A DNA stretch of 64,000 nucleotides from Doris montereyensis (GCA_037039925.1 JAXRKP010001519.1:41001-105000); one strand, 5' to 3'; positions 49,957 to 61,325 are shown, counted from the stretch's first letter. Translations and numbers: made by a program. Notes: generated by a model from the sequence alone, not told the origin.

Positions 49957-51502
49957 TGTTTATCTATTCCTTCTTCTACATTTGTTTTAGAAAGATATCT
50001 TTTTGTTTTACTTACATCCTCATCTAACTTTTTCCATGTTTGTATATAATTATCTTTAATTTCTTTAATTACTTTCTTTTTATTATTTCTATGAATTAAA
50101 CAATAATGACCAATAGATCGATTTTTAGATATACAGTTATATTTATTTTCAGCTTTTTGTTAGGATAGGTGTGTCTATCTGATGGATTATAATATTCCAC
50201 AACATCATTAAAAATGTTTTAAATCTAACAAACTTAACATTTGACATTACAAAGGAATTATCAATTTATCTTTATCGCCATATTCTTTATAAACAAATTC
50301 AGTATATTTCTGTGTATGTATTTTCTCAGTTAACCAATTGTAACATTTTATAAAACAACTATTTTCTGTTGGAATGTAACAATATTCATCCTCATATTCT
50401 GCAATCTTATATAAGAACGATGTTCCATCACCTTTCTTAGATCTTTTAACTTTTCTAAATTTATCTAAACCAGTGAAATATCTTTCATCCATATCTGATT
50501 TTATTTCAATCGAATTGACATATGATTCTAATTGCGTAATACTATAAAAAGAACCTTTTCCTTTTGATTTATATTCATGAAACACATTCTTATCATTTAA
50601 TTTTATCAATCCATCAAGAGATACAACATTTCCTTCATTAATTAATTGTTTCATTTGATTGACAACTTCTGTAAATGTTTTATTATCTATATAAATAACA
50701 TTTAGTAATTCTTGATTATTTAAATTCTTTAAGTTTAAGATATATGTAGATATTCATCAGTTTTATTAGAATATTCTAATTTATCTTCATCGTCAACCGC
50801 AGTGATACTTTTATCTTTATATTCTTGAAGGTCTTTTTCATACGCTTTCTTTAAGAAATTATATTTTGAGAATCCTTGTAATTTATTTGCCTTATAATTA
50901 ATATTTCTTTCGTGAATTTGATAATTTATCTTTCTAACTTTATCAATTTCTTTATTAAATAGATTAATTAACTTGTCTCTACTTTTATCAGTCTTAACAC
51001 TATCAATCTTTTTATCATAATAATTAATCTTATCCATTATTTCTTTTTTTTTGTATCCATATACTTTCTATTACGTCTATTCAATTCTTCGTCTTCTTCT
51101 TTCATATGGGTAATAGTTTTTGATTGACAATCTTTACTTTGAGACTTTCTTCCATTTTTGTTTGACTTGCCTTTTCTGTAATCATCAATAGATGTAATAG
51201 CATTACACTTAGAACATTTCTTTTTTTATCGTGCTCATTTTTATGGGAAACATTTTGTATAGGAAAATATATTTTATATTTTATTTTCTGGTTGTGATAA
51301 TTAGTTTGATAAGTTGGATTTCTTTCAATAAATTCTTGATAATATTGTTTATATTTTTCTTTATTATTTTGATAATGAAGTTTGCTATATTCTTTATAAC
51401 ATAATTTACACGACAATCTATACCATCAAGTTTATGATTTTATCTGTCAAACGGATTACATGATTTAAATTGATAACATTTTGTGCATTTTTTTTGTTCC
51501 AT
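47669..51502 (-). pseudogene. Protein-primed family-B DNA polymerase of an endogenous Polinton/adintovirus-like element, degraded
   Basis: About 3.8 kb on the minus strand, starting at ATG 51500-51502. N-terminal zinc-ribbon-like Cys motifs (near 51480 and 51220) precede a Lys-rich coiled region. TENSCFIKCYNWL follows near 50340. The exonuclease part shows IAHNSSGFDSE (Exo II) near 49630-49668 and YLKNYVLCLAGC near 49305-49345, where Exo III normally has Asp and here has Tyr. The palm shows LYPSAMADIN at motif A near 48901-48923, preceded by an in-frame TAA at 48924-48926 and with the catalytic Asp not visible. Motif B is KLLLNSIHGKM near 48460. Motif C, YYTDCDSI with both Asp kept, is near 48181-48210. 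Then come GLFLAPKVKM and TFKGF, ending at 47669. At least six frame breaks. Such polymerases copy linear DNA from a terminal protein. AT content is higher than in the flanks. Confidence 0.8.
49892..49955. repeat. TA microsatellite inside the polymerase region
   Basis: (TA)n of about 60 bases that splits the N-terminal and exonuclease parts of the polymerase frame. Confidence 0.9.
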
Positions 51503-51636
51503 TTTTAATAGGAAATATTTTTTAATACCTGTACAAAATAAAAAAAATCTGACTATTATTCATTTGATGGGTAAAAAACCCCACTATTACAAGATTATTA
51601 TTATTTTTATGTTTTTAGGAGCTTGAGGCGCTCTTG

Positions 51637-51657
51637 GGGGGGGGGGGGGGGGGGGGA
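51637..51657. repeat. Poly(G) run
   Basis: About 21 G residues, upstream of the polymerase start on the plus strand. Confidence 0.8.
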
Positions 51658-51659
51658 TA

Positions 51660-51790
51660 ATATATGTTAAAATTAAAAATTAAAATATAGTGTTTGTCAA
51701 TAATAGTATGTTTCGTCCCGCTGGGAAAATAAATGTTAAAAATGAAAAATATATATAGTGTTTGTCAATAATAGTGTATTTCGTCTGTAT
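51660..51790. repeat. Direct repeat beside the polymerase start
   Basis: Two copies of AGTGTTTGTCAATAATAGT, each followed by TTTCGTC after 4-5 bases, start at about 51691 and 51759. It may be part of the element's terminal region. Confidence 0.6.
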
Positions 51791-51890
51791 TGAGTGGCGC
51801 TCCCGGAGGGGGGGTGGATAAATGATAAATAAAATAAAATAAATCAGTAAAGGTGGAAAAGTCCCTAAATTAACGTGTTTTTATGTCAAA

Positions 51891-51955
51891 TTAGCTTTGG
51901 TTTATCACGCAGGCGGAAAACGGAGTTTTACGGCTGCGGGATAAACCAAAGCTTA
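51891..51955. promoter_or_regulatory. Stem-loop beside the PolB element
   Basis: Arms AGCTTTGGTTTATC (51893-51906) and GATAAACCAAAGCT (51940-51953) are perfectly complementary. A further 8-9 bp inner stem has two mismatches, around an AAAACGGAGTTTT loop. Could be an element terminus or replication-related hairpin; this is inference. Confidence 0.6.
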
Positions 51956-52309
51956 TACTACTCCAAGTCCATCCTGTTCCTTACAAATGGATGAAATAAT
52001 GTGACACGATGCATTGCTTCCCGTCTGCCGGCGTAGTGTGACAAGTTGACGGGGGTACGGTAGTATAAGTATCTCGCCCGTTAAATTTTCTTTGATGAAC
52101 TAAAACTAACTCACTGCATTACGTTTTCCTTGAATCCGGCTGTTTTACGCCGTGAAACGGTCTTACTATAATTCTGGCCTCATAATCATAGTAATGTTAG
52201 GCTCAAACAAATTTGATCCCCGTTACATCTGTAAGTGTAAAGAATGGCGCGTACTCGCTTGACTGATGGCAACGTAAGGCTTTTTCCGGTAACCAACGTT
52301 TCAAGACCT

Positions 52310-53828
52310 TTTTATTTTTCACCTTTTGTCATTTTTCTTAATTTCCATTTTTGTCTAAAAGGAATATTGAAATATTGATATTTAGGCTATTTAGGTTTGG
52401 GTCGTTTAGGTTTCAATTTCGATGTGATACAATATTTCAGGATATATTGATATGTTGATATTTCGATGCGATATTCTCAAAATCGCTCGTTATCGTCGAG
52501 TTTTCGAAGACACAGCCGCAAACGTTTTTGCAAATTTTGTTGTTGTTGAGAAGCTAGACTGACTGTAAATCCAAATCCAAGGGTCTTGTTAGACCAAACC
52601 TACTATTCTTTGCATTTTTTTTGCCTTGTACCAAGAACATCGGCAAAATAATATGACCTTACAGGCTGAAAAAGCCGTTTTAAGTATTGACACGCAGAAA
52701 AGAATGTCTAGATCTAGATCTATTAATATTTTTTTACGAAGATACATCTAGATCTAGATCTAGATCTAAATCTAGATCTAGATCTATAGTGGTCTAACGT
52801 TAGAACGGCTACTTAAAGATCAGAAATCGAGGCTTTAGTTACAGTGTACTGTAACTAAAGCCTCGACTTCTGATCATTAAGTAGCCGTTTTATTCTAACG
52901 TTAGACAACTCTAGATCTAGATCTAAATGTATCTTCGTACAAATTATATTTATAAATATAAGTTAGGCCTACCGGCAAAGTATGATAATATGATGAGCCA
53001 CACATGTAAGAAGAAAAAAAGTTCGCCTGAAATGAAACTTAGTTGATAGATGGCAGGCCTCACGAAAATGGGACCCAATGGTAACTCATAACTTGAAGTC
53101 TTCAATGAATCTTTCTCAAAGTCCAATTGATGAATCTTCTTAACATTTGGTCCATGTACAGCTTTGACGTCGTAGAGATATAAAATAAATATACATTTTA
53201 ATTTTGTGAAATTTGCTTTCAATTTGTGTGTTTTGTGAATATTTTTTTGGTGTAAACGTAAGGAATTCAGACCGTTGTTGTTATTGTTGGCATTTCCTCT
53301 TTTTAATCAATAGGCGTTTTTTCACATAAGAAGTGGGGTCAACGGCTTTTTATTCTGTTTTCTTTTTTTTCATGTGACAGAATTGTTCCAGAAATTTGGC
53401 CAGGTCTAATTTTTTAAAATCTTTTGCCGTGATCACGTGAGGCAGGGTTCAGATTTTCGTTATCATGCAACAATGACGGTCTATCTACAAATGAACCCAC
53501 AGTAAGAGCTGAAACTGTTTTGAAAAATACGTAGAAGCACCGTTTTATGATCTGGAGTATTTCTATATTTCTACAGCCATTTATCCTGTAGTAAGACTAA
53601 AAAGCATAGGTAACTTTTAATGAGAGTTATAATATCATGAGACTACTAACGGTCTGCGGGAACTTATGATCGGACCAAAATGTAAATTTTCGATCTGGAA
53701 TCTAATAAGGGTAATATCGCATCAAGCTTTTTCCTCGTTAATCTTGCTTTTTTAATAGTCCATTCGGCTTTGCGAAATATTTTTGTCTGAGAAGAGACTG
53801 TTCAGGTTAGATTCGATTGTATTAGCAA
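52310..53828 (-). repeat. Dispersed repeat family X, copy B, with fold-back palindrome
   Basis: Read on the minus strand it contains the segments of copy C (44218-45020), then of copy A left (36296), then of copy A right (37049-37670). An extra inverted piece of about 140 bases (52850-52990) is inserted after TTACATGTG. It makes a palindrome centred near 52846 (TTACAG-TGTA-CTGTAA) with arms of about 90 bases that hold AGATCT runs. Confidence 0.75.
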
Positions 53829-53859
53829 AAGCCCATAGAGCCGGACCATATCCGGTTTT

Positions 53860-54095
53860 CTGTAGCATGAAATGGAACGGATGATATTAATCTTCTCCTG
53901 GACAGTACATTAGGCTCTCGCAGATCTTTTACTCCCAAGCTGGTGCTGATACTCATTTTCACCTGGATCAAGTGGGGAACATGCCTGTTAATGTTATTAG
54001 TATTATAGTGTTAAGTGTCTTTCGCAAGGAACACAACGTCGGACCAAGCATTGCAGTTTAACCCTCGGCCATCGACGCCACAATGATGGACCTTG
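53860..54095 (-). repeat. tRNA-derived SINE, copy 4 (antisense)
   Basis: On the minus strand: GGCGTCGATGGCCGAGGG head, CTTGCGAAAGACACTTAAC, CACTTGATCCAGGTGAAAAT, CCAGCTTGGGAGTAAAAGA. It is diverged from copies 1 and 3. Confidence 0.65.
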
Positions 54096-54568
54096 CGCTG
54101 CCACATCATTAATGTTCTCAATGTATGCATGCTTCTCTCTTTTTAACTTTCTATTATCTGATTTTTTTTATTTCTTTATTTAATTTGTGTTTGTTCTAGA
54201 TCTATCATGTGTGTAGTTTAAGTCTTGTTCTCTTTTTGAAAAATTCTAATTGATGATACATGTGCATGATACTCTCCCCCTCGCCACCCCCATCCCGTCA
54301 ATCTCCACTACTCCCCACTTCACTTATAACAAAATTGGAACATGAGAATACTTTTTTCAAGTGATATTTTCGTATTATTACTAACTATTAGATTTAGAAG
54401 CTTCATATCGTTTCCTTCTGTCACTACTGTCATTTCTTTAATTTTAATTAAATCGATTGCAAGCTAGCATGCGGTTGACGGGCGCTACTGATTGGTACTG
54501 GTAGGTCCTCCTTCTTTCTTTTTACTCTTTCACTTGTCATTTATCTTGCTGTTTCCTCTCAATTCAGT

Positions 54569-54845
54569 GGCATCGGTGGCCTAGCGGTTAGGTTGCCGTA
54601 CTGGAGATCAAAGCCAGGTCAGACATTGTATTCCTTGGGAAAGACACTTAACACGCATTTCCCCCACTCTACCCAGGTGCAAATGGGTACAAGCACTAGC
54701 TTGGGAGTAAAAATATGCGTCAGAATCAGATTAGTGTCCTGGCCAGGAGGTGATTATTGTCATTTGATCCGCTTAACACTATAGAAACCGGAATAAGCTC
54801 GGCTCTATCTATAGGCCTTACAGGCCTTGAAGGAACTTTACTTCC
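54569..54845 (+). repeat. tRNA-derived SINE, copy 5 (B box deleted)
   Basis: Head TGGCATCGGTGGCCTAGCGG, then ACTGGAGATCAAAGCCAGGT where the B box should be, then the intact body (CCTTGGGAAAGACACTTAAC, GTGTCCTGGCCAGGAGGTGA). About 20 bases including the B box are missing, which would abolish Pol III transcription. Confidence 0.75.
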
Positions 54846-55125
54846 TCTCAATTCACCCTGAGATCGATACAACGGTGGACGAGGTAAATTTCAATTGAAC
54901 AAACAAAGCAAACTAGCAGTTTCCGATTATAATTATTCTTGACACCATTCAATCATTTACGAATTCCCTCGACTCAGCACCACATGGAACTTAAATTGAA
55001 CCATCCCGGTAGGAAGCTTTTTTAGTCTTCATTTTTTTTCTCCATGTCCGCTTACTCAAAAGCAACTCGTGCCGTGATAATTTAGATCTAATTTCTAAAC
55101 AACATGTTGTGATCTTATTGATTCG

Positions 55126-55600
55126 ATGATAAAAAGGGGAGTACTGCCACGAACGGTGACATCTGAAAGATACATTCATGTTCTTGAAAAAGTTTTGGCT
55201 CGCCTGAAAAAGAAGAAAGTTAAGATGGGGGGACATCAGCTGTTTCAACTAGATGGTGTCACTGTCACGCCACACACATCAATGTGTGTAAGTGTAAGAC
55301 GGTTATATAATGTGGTTCACCGTAATCACACTCACAAGTCACATGTTATTCCCCCGAGAGAGCGATCAGCCGCTTCATGCCAAACAACTGGACTTCCCAC
55401 AGTCCTGATCTCAAGCCCCTTAATTCCTACCTTTGGAGATGCTTAAAAGTAAAAGATATTTTTTATAATCTACTGGTCACTGGTACATGTAAGTTCATAA
55501 ACGTAACAAAATTGAAAACCATAATTTCAGACGAGATACAGCAACTTCCTTTGGGTCATATTGGGTCGTAGTAATCGTAGTCGTATCGTCACAAGTTTCT
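55126..55600 (+). pseudogene. Mariner/Tc1-like transposase remnant (C-terminal half)
   Basis: Plus-strand fragments: GVLPRTVTSERYIHVLEKVL; LFQLDGVTVTPHTS, which corresponds to the family block WFQQDGATPHT, so the second catalytic Asp is kept; SRFMPNNWTSHSPDLKPLNS with the third catalytic Asp; then YLWRCLKVKDI and DEIQQLPLGHI. A frameshift between 55290 and 55370 separates the two halves. N-terminal helix-turn-helix not seen. Confidence 0.75.
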
Positions 55601-56095
55601 CCGGCACTTTTCGATTCTTGCTCAAAATCGCGTTTTACGAGGACGCAATTTCAAGCATTCTTTGTAAATATCCCGTTCAGATTGCCAGTTCAACGTCACA
55701 TTTTCTGGCAATCTTTCCGCATGGCTCTTAAATTAAAAGTGTGTAGCAAGTTTCATCTTAACACCTTGCATGGTTTACATCTTAACTATATGTCTCCGGG
55801 TTCGCTTGCGGACGGATCATCAAACTACCAAGCATCAGACAGTTGTTCCGTAATTTACAAATCATTATAATGGGTCAACCAAAATCGTTCCTGTATTGAA
55901 TTTCTCACAAAAAGCCCAATAACAATAACAATCAAAATAACATATATAACAAAGTAAACGTGACCTTATGGGAACATCAGTAACAATTAACACAGTCAGG
56001 CACATGTCCCTAGTGTGTCAATGCAAAACTATACACACACATACAAACACACAGAAACGCACATACACACACAAAAACACATACATACATAACAA

Positions 56096-56114
56096 TGGGG
56101 GGGGGGGGGGGGTG
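56096..56114. repeat. Poly(G) run next to CA-rich text
   Basis: About 17 G residues after an ACACACAT-rich segment. Confidence 0.7.
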
Positions 56115-57650
56115 TGATGAATGGAATGAAATAAAACAGGATTCGAACCGACTCCATCTGGAACAAGTTGTTTACATGAGGCGAAATGGTTTATTTTTGT
56201 CGTATCAAGTTCCTTCATTTGGTATTTGCATAAAAGTGACGAAAAGGTCTTCAAAAACCCAAATTAGATAAGGAGTTTAGTAAAACAACAGTATGTCAAG
56301 CAGGGAAAACTAAAACTAAGAGTGGTAAGAGCATTATAATTATAGATGAGTAGACCTGTAGTGTATGATAGGTAAAAAAAATGGACACAGTTTTGCTCAC
56401 AACCTAGTAAATCTATTACCAATATCATTAAATTTAGCGCCATGCTCCATGGTGACGAATACAGTCTCATATAATCGATCTCAAAACATTGGATTTGGAA
56501 CACAAAGGAAATAAATAAAAGATTTAAACAAAGGATAACGATGGATTTATAGTCGGTATCCTCGCACATGCGCTGACTCATCGACTGTACATCGTTTATC
56601 CCCCAGCAGGCCATTTCAATTTCATTCAAAGTCCTTATCAACACCCGGGAGCATACAGTACAGCCGCCTGTTAGGCGCTTTGTGCTACTCCTGTAACAAG
56701 ATCTTTCTCTACCTATATTGAGTCAAGTGAGGAAAGCAGAGTAAAGTACACTTTTCTAAGAGTACAATGTTGTGGGGAACAAACAAAAACCTGGGTCAGC
56801 CATGGGTGGATTTTGAACCAGTGTCGCCGTCGTTACATTACAAACTCACAACACTGCGGTTTCGCTACAACTACAGCTTAAACATTCTTCGCCTTTCAAC
56901 GTATTATTATTATTATTATTATTACTATTATTATTATATTTAAATACTATTACTAATAGTCTTTAAATAGTATTAGATCAGCTATACCGGTGCTTCACTG
57001 TTTGTCTTTACTGTTCCGTACAAGAGATTTAATTTTTGAAGGTTAATTGTTTATTGTTGATTTGTTGTCTTCTTTTGTGGGGGTGGGGTGGTGGTGGGGT
57101 AGGGGCGGGAACAGGGGACAGGTGAGAGGGGTTCAGTGATTTCGGTTGGCGGGTGTCTATACACAGTGTAACTAATACATCAGTGGCTTTTAATTTATGA
57201 GTATGAAAAGTACGTTGATGTGTAGTAAGTAATCTTATCATTGGCTGATGTCGCAAATACCACCGTTATTTGCTACGGAATACTTATACTTATACTACGT
57301 GTACACATTCACACCTGAGTCAAGTGAGGGTGGAGTGGGCGTGAGGGATATATCTACTGCCTTCACAAAGAAAACATCATGTGAAGACAATACGGTAGAT
57401 ATATTTGTTTTTGTTTTAGTTCTACTCTAGCTTTCTTCAGGACCAGCACGGGAAATGATATAAATTTATATTTATTGATATTATTAATATTAAAGATATC
57501 CAGATGGTGTCTCTTTCGTGCATATATTATCAAAGCTACTCCCCCAAAAAGGCCTACTTTTCAGAATTAATTATGTTACTTTCACATATTCTATCTACTG
57601 TTAGTTTCTCAGTAAGATAGGCTTCACAAATATGTACATTTCATTCAAAT
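56115..57650. other. Non-coding, no gene seen
   Basis: Contains an (ATT)n run near 56900-56935 and scattered simple text. Frames on both strands lack splice context and family resemblance. Confidence 0.45.
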
Positions 57651-57654
57651 TATA

Positions 57655-57966
57655 TATGTATGTATGCATGCATGTATGTAAATCTATGTCTTAATGTCTG
57701 TAAATATGTCTATGTGTATATATGTGTGCATGCATGCATGCATGTATGTATGTGTGTATGTGTGTATGTATGTATGTATGTATGTATGTATGTATGTATG
57801 TATGTATGTATGTATGTATGTATGTATGTATGTGTGTGTGTGTCTATTTATGTACGTACCGGTATGCATGCATGCATGCAGGTATGTATTATGTATGTAT
57901 GTGTGTGTATTTATGTATGTATGTGTGCATGCATGTATGTATGTATGTATTTATGTATGTATGTAT
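57655..57966 (+). repeat. TATG tetranucleotide microsatellite
   Basis: (TATG)n with TGTG and CATG interruptions. It is the reverse complement class of the CATA array at 59884-60760. Confidence 0.95.
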
Positions 57967-58030
57967 TGTGAATAAGTAAATACGTGTATCATACTTTTAC
58001 AGAAATGGGTGCACGTTGTATATTATGTGT

Positions 58031-58122
<92 letters not shown>
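58031..58122. repeat. TA microsatellite
   Basis: (TA)n of about 90 bases. Confidence 0.95.
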
Positions 58123-58124
<2 letters not shown>

Positions 58125-58208
58125 GTGTATATAAAAATAAGTGTGTGAACGAATTTATTCACCTAAAAAAAATAAGCCTCGTCTGCTGAACGGGGCCAAT
58201 GTAAACAA

Positions 58209-58378
58209 TTAACCATTAAGAGGCACGAAGGCATTCGTCAGGTAATAATTCGCCAGATAAACCCTCAATATTCTGTTCAAGTCCTCGATGATGGTAAAAT
58301 CCAAGTTGTTGAAGTTATCTTCCAGCGTGTGCCATATGGGCGGGAACGGGAAGCTGACGAGATGCATCACATTGACCC
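58209..58378 (-). CDS. QPCT: Glutaminyl-peptide cyclotransferase, last exon
   Basis: Minus-strand exon after the acceptor TTCATCAACCAG. With one base from the previous exon it encodes GVNVMHLVSFPFPPIWHTLE, then DNFNNLDFTIIEDLNRILRV and YLANYYLTNAFVPLNG, ending TAA at 58209. This is the C-terminus of animal glutaminyl cyclase, which turns N-terminal Gln into pyroglutamate on secreted peptides. PFPPIWHTLEDN holds the conserved Trp and the zinc-ligand His of the family's PFP-x-WHT-x-DN motif. The secreted or Golgi location is family knowledge; the signal peptide lies outside the window. Confidence 0.9.
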
Positions 58379-58443
58379 CTGGTTGATGAAGAAGAACAAG
58401 AAAAACACATAAATCAGAGAGACAGACAGACAATAACATATAT

Positions 58444-58444
<1 letters not shown>

Positions 58445-58509
<65 letters not shown>

Positions 58510-58548
58510 AGGGGGAAAGAGAGAGTAGAGCGGGGATGGAGGGGGGAG

Positions 58549-58629
<81 letters not shown>

Positions 58630-58650
58630 ACACACACACACACACACAAA
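58445..58650 (+). repeat. GA/CA microsatellite
   Basis: Two (GA)n blocks around GGGGAGGG text, ending in (CA)n. Confidence 0.95.
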
Positions 58651-58664
58651 CAACGATGATTAAA

Positions 58665-59880
58665 GGCTTAAAAAGACACTAAGGATTATATGCCCTTTCA
58701 AAAAGGTGGGTTGTAAGAGACTTCCTTAACGATTCAAGAGATACAGAGTTCCTACAACATTCATCCAGACCATTCCACAGTTGAGGTGCACACACACAAA
58801 ATGCTTTCTCACCAAAACGAGTCGGTGTACAGGGTATACAAAAATAGTTACTATTATTAGACCTCAAGACTAGATTTAAAATAGGGGTAAAAAGCTCATT
58901 TAGATAGGGGGAGCTAGATTATTTAAACATTTATAAGTCATGCAAATGACCTTAAAGTCAATTCTCTCTCTGACTGGCAACCAATGGAGGTCTTTAAGTA
59001 CACTGGTAACGTGATCAGATTTCTTTTTAAGTAAGAGCAATGATCTGGCTGCATAATTTTGTATCTTTTGAAGTTAAGAATAGATTGATGTTTTTTTAGA
59101 CATACCAGACAAGAGGAGTTGCAGTAATCCGATCTACTAGTTACAAAAGCATTTATCAAAAGTTTAGTTGTATCCTCATCAATAAAATATCTGATTCTGC
59201 TAATATTCTTAAGACGAAACATAAATGTTTGACATATTTTATTAATTTGCTTCTCTCCATTGTGAGGTGAGGATCAAGAAGAAAGCCACATTCTTAACGA
59301 CAGCATTGGAAATTTCAATAGTGAATTACAAATATTTACATTGCATGCATTAATAGTTTTGAGCGATGTACGCTTTCCAAAAACAATTATATCTCTTTTA
59401 TCTCCATTTAATTTAAGTCCAATTTTCTGTCAATTACTGTCATCCAAGTCTGTATATATGTGGTGCAATCCTGAAGTGTCTGAATTGATGCTGCAGAATT
59501 GCTGGTGCTCAGGGGTATGTATAGTTGAGTGTCGTCTGCATATAGATGATATTTGATGTTATGCCTCTCAATTATGTCAGCTAATGGAGTGGTGTATAGA
59601 GTAAAGAGAACTGGTCCTATGATAAACCCTTGGGAACACCATGTTGTAGTTTTAAAGGCGATGATCTCGAAAAATCAACCAATACCGATTGTGTTCTCTC
59701 CTGAAGGTAGGTATCGAACCATTCAGGGCAGTCTCGTTGATTCCAAATTTGTGTTGCGATCGTGATAGCAAGATTCCATGGTCGATATTATCAAATGCTG
59801 CGCTCATATCTAACAAAACGAGCATGATACATTACTTGTTGTCGATCTTCCTATTGATGGCATTGTGCACTCTCCGTATT
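58665..59880 (-). mobile_element. LINE fragment (RT to C-terminus) in a QPCT intron
   Basis: Minus strand: a DMSAAFDNIDHGILLSR-like motif A segment near 59760-59810; NISRIRYFIDEDTTKLLINA then FVTSRSDYCNSSCLVCL near 59090-59215; CQSERELTLRSFA near 58940-58980; and FCVCAPQLWNGLDECC with SLESLRKSLTTHLF at 58690-58800. This is the standard end of Jockey/CR1-type LINE ORF2. Frames are broken, so it is inactive. Confidence 0.8.
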
Positions 59881-59883
59881 GTG

Positions 59884-60760
59884 GTGTATATACATACATA
59901 CATACATACATAACATACATACATTCATACATACACACATACATACATACATAATATATACATACATGACATACATACATACATTCAAACATATACTAAT
60001 ATACACATACACATATACATGCATACATACATAAATACACACATACACACATACAATACATACATACATTCAAACATACATACATACATACACATACATA
60101 GATGCATTCAAACATACATAGATACAACACATACATACACACATACATACATACTTACATATACACATACATACACATACATAACATACATACTTCAAAC
60201 ATACATAAATGCACACATATACATACGTACACACATACATACATACATACATACATACATACATTCCGACCCACATACACACGCATATACAACTGTACAT
60301 ATTTATATACATACACACATACATATATATAAATAAATAAATACACACATACACACATACATTCAAACATACACACATACATACCCACATATACATACAT
60401 ACATACATACATTCAAACATACATTCATACATACATACAAACACACATGTATACATACGTACATACATACCTTCAAACATACATACATACACATGCATAC
60501 ATATATACATACATACATAAATACATACATACATACATTCAAACATACATACACATATATACATAGATACATACTCATGCATACACGCACACATACATAA
60601 ATACATACATACATTCAAACATGCATATATGCATACATTCAAACATACAAACATACACAAATGTACATACATACATATATACATACATACATACACACAT
60701 ATATACATACATTCAAACATACATACACACACATACACTACATATATACATACATACATA
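59884..60760 (+). repeat. CATA tetranucleotide array with periodic interruptions
   Basis: About 880 bases of (ACAT)n. The interruption CATTCAAACATAC recurs many times at roughly 50-110 base spacing, with CACATA runs between. Long Tyr/Val/Cys/Met frames here are artefacts. Confidence 0.95.
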
Positions 60761-60829
60761 TGTGTATCCTGCGTTTAATACATGTCAAGTAGTAACCTTA
60801 CATCTGTTATAAAGCAATGCTACAATACT

Positions 60830-61200
60830 ACTGACATAAAAATGAATATTACTATTATTACTGCTGATGATATTTAATAATTAATAAAGTGATTTGTTTT
60901 AAGTTGGCTACAATACAAAAGGAAATGGTCGAATTTGTGGAATTAAATTCTTTCATAATAACAGATAGATGGAAAACAAGGTTCGAAGATAAATAAACAT
61001 ATAAATAGATGTTTAAATAAATAGATATATAAATTGATAAGTAAATGCCTTAATTAATTGTTAATTAATTAATTAATGCATGAATGAATGAATGCATAAC
61101 TAAATAAATACATAAATAAATACATCAATAAATAATAAAAAATAAAAATAAAATTTTTAAAAATGAATGAATAACTAAGTAAATGAATAAATTATAACAC
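60830..61200. repeat. AT-rich (AAAT/TAAATA) low-complexity region
   Basis: Runs of AAATAAAT, TTAATTAATTAA and GAATGAATGAAT in the QPCT intron just downstream of the exon 61205-61325. Confidence 0.8.
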
Positions 61201-61204
61201 ATAC

Positions 61205-61325
61205 CTCGTTGTTGGAAAGGAATGTGGTCATCAATGATATCAATCTGCCTTGCAGAATTTTGGAAAAACGGACGCGTCAAAGGCAATGGCCTCAAAAAGT
61301 TGTCCTTTCAGAGCAAGACAAACCT
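61205..61325 (-). CDS. QPCT: Glutaminyl-peptide cyclotransferase, penultimate exon (one base out of frame)
   Basis: Minus-strand exon with acceptor TTTCTTTACAG and donor CAACGAG/GTATGT. Its 3' part encodes RPFFQNSARQIDIIDDHIPF then QQR, matching the family's conserved DDHIPF segment. The outgoing phase fits the last exon. The incoming phase from 62882 instead enters EVCLALKGQLFEA, one frame away. The exon is 121 bases, where 120 would join both neighbours. The break lies between about 61325 and 61285. A sequencing indel or a disabling frameshift are both possible. An alternative acceptor at GAAAG/GACAAC does not restore the phase. Confidence 0.75.

Noticed and set aside
57660..60759. Long Tyr/Val/Cys/Met-rich frames
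   Set aside because: Direct translation of TATG/CATA tetranucleotide arrays.
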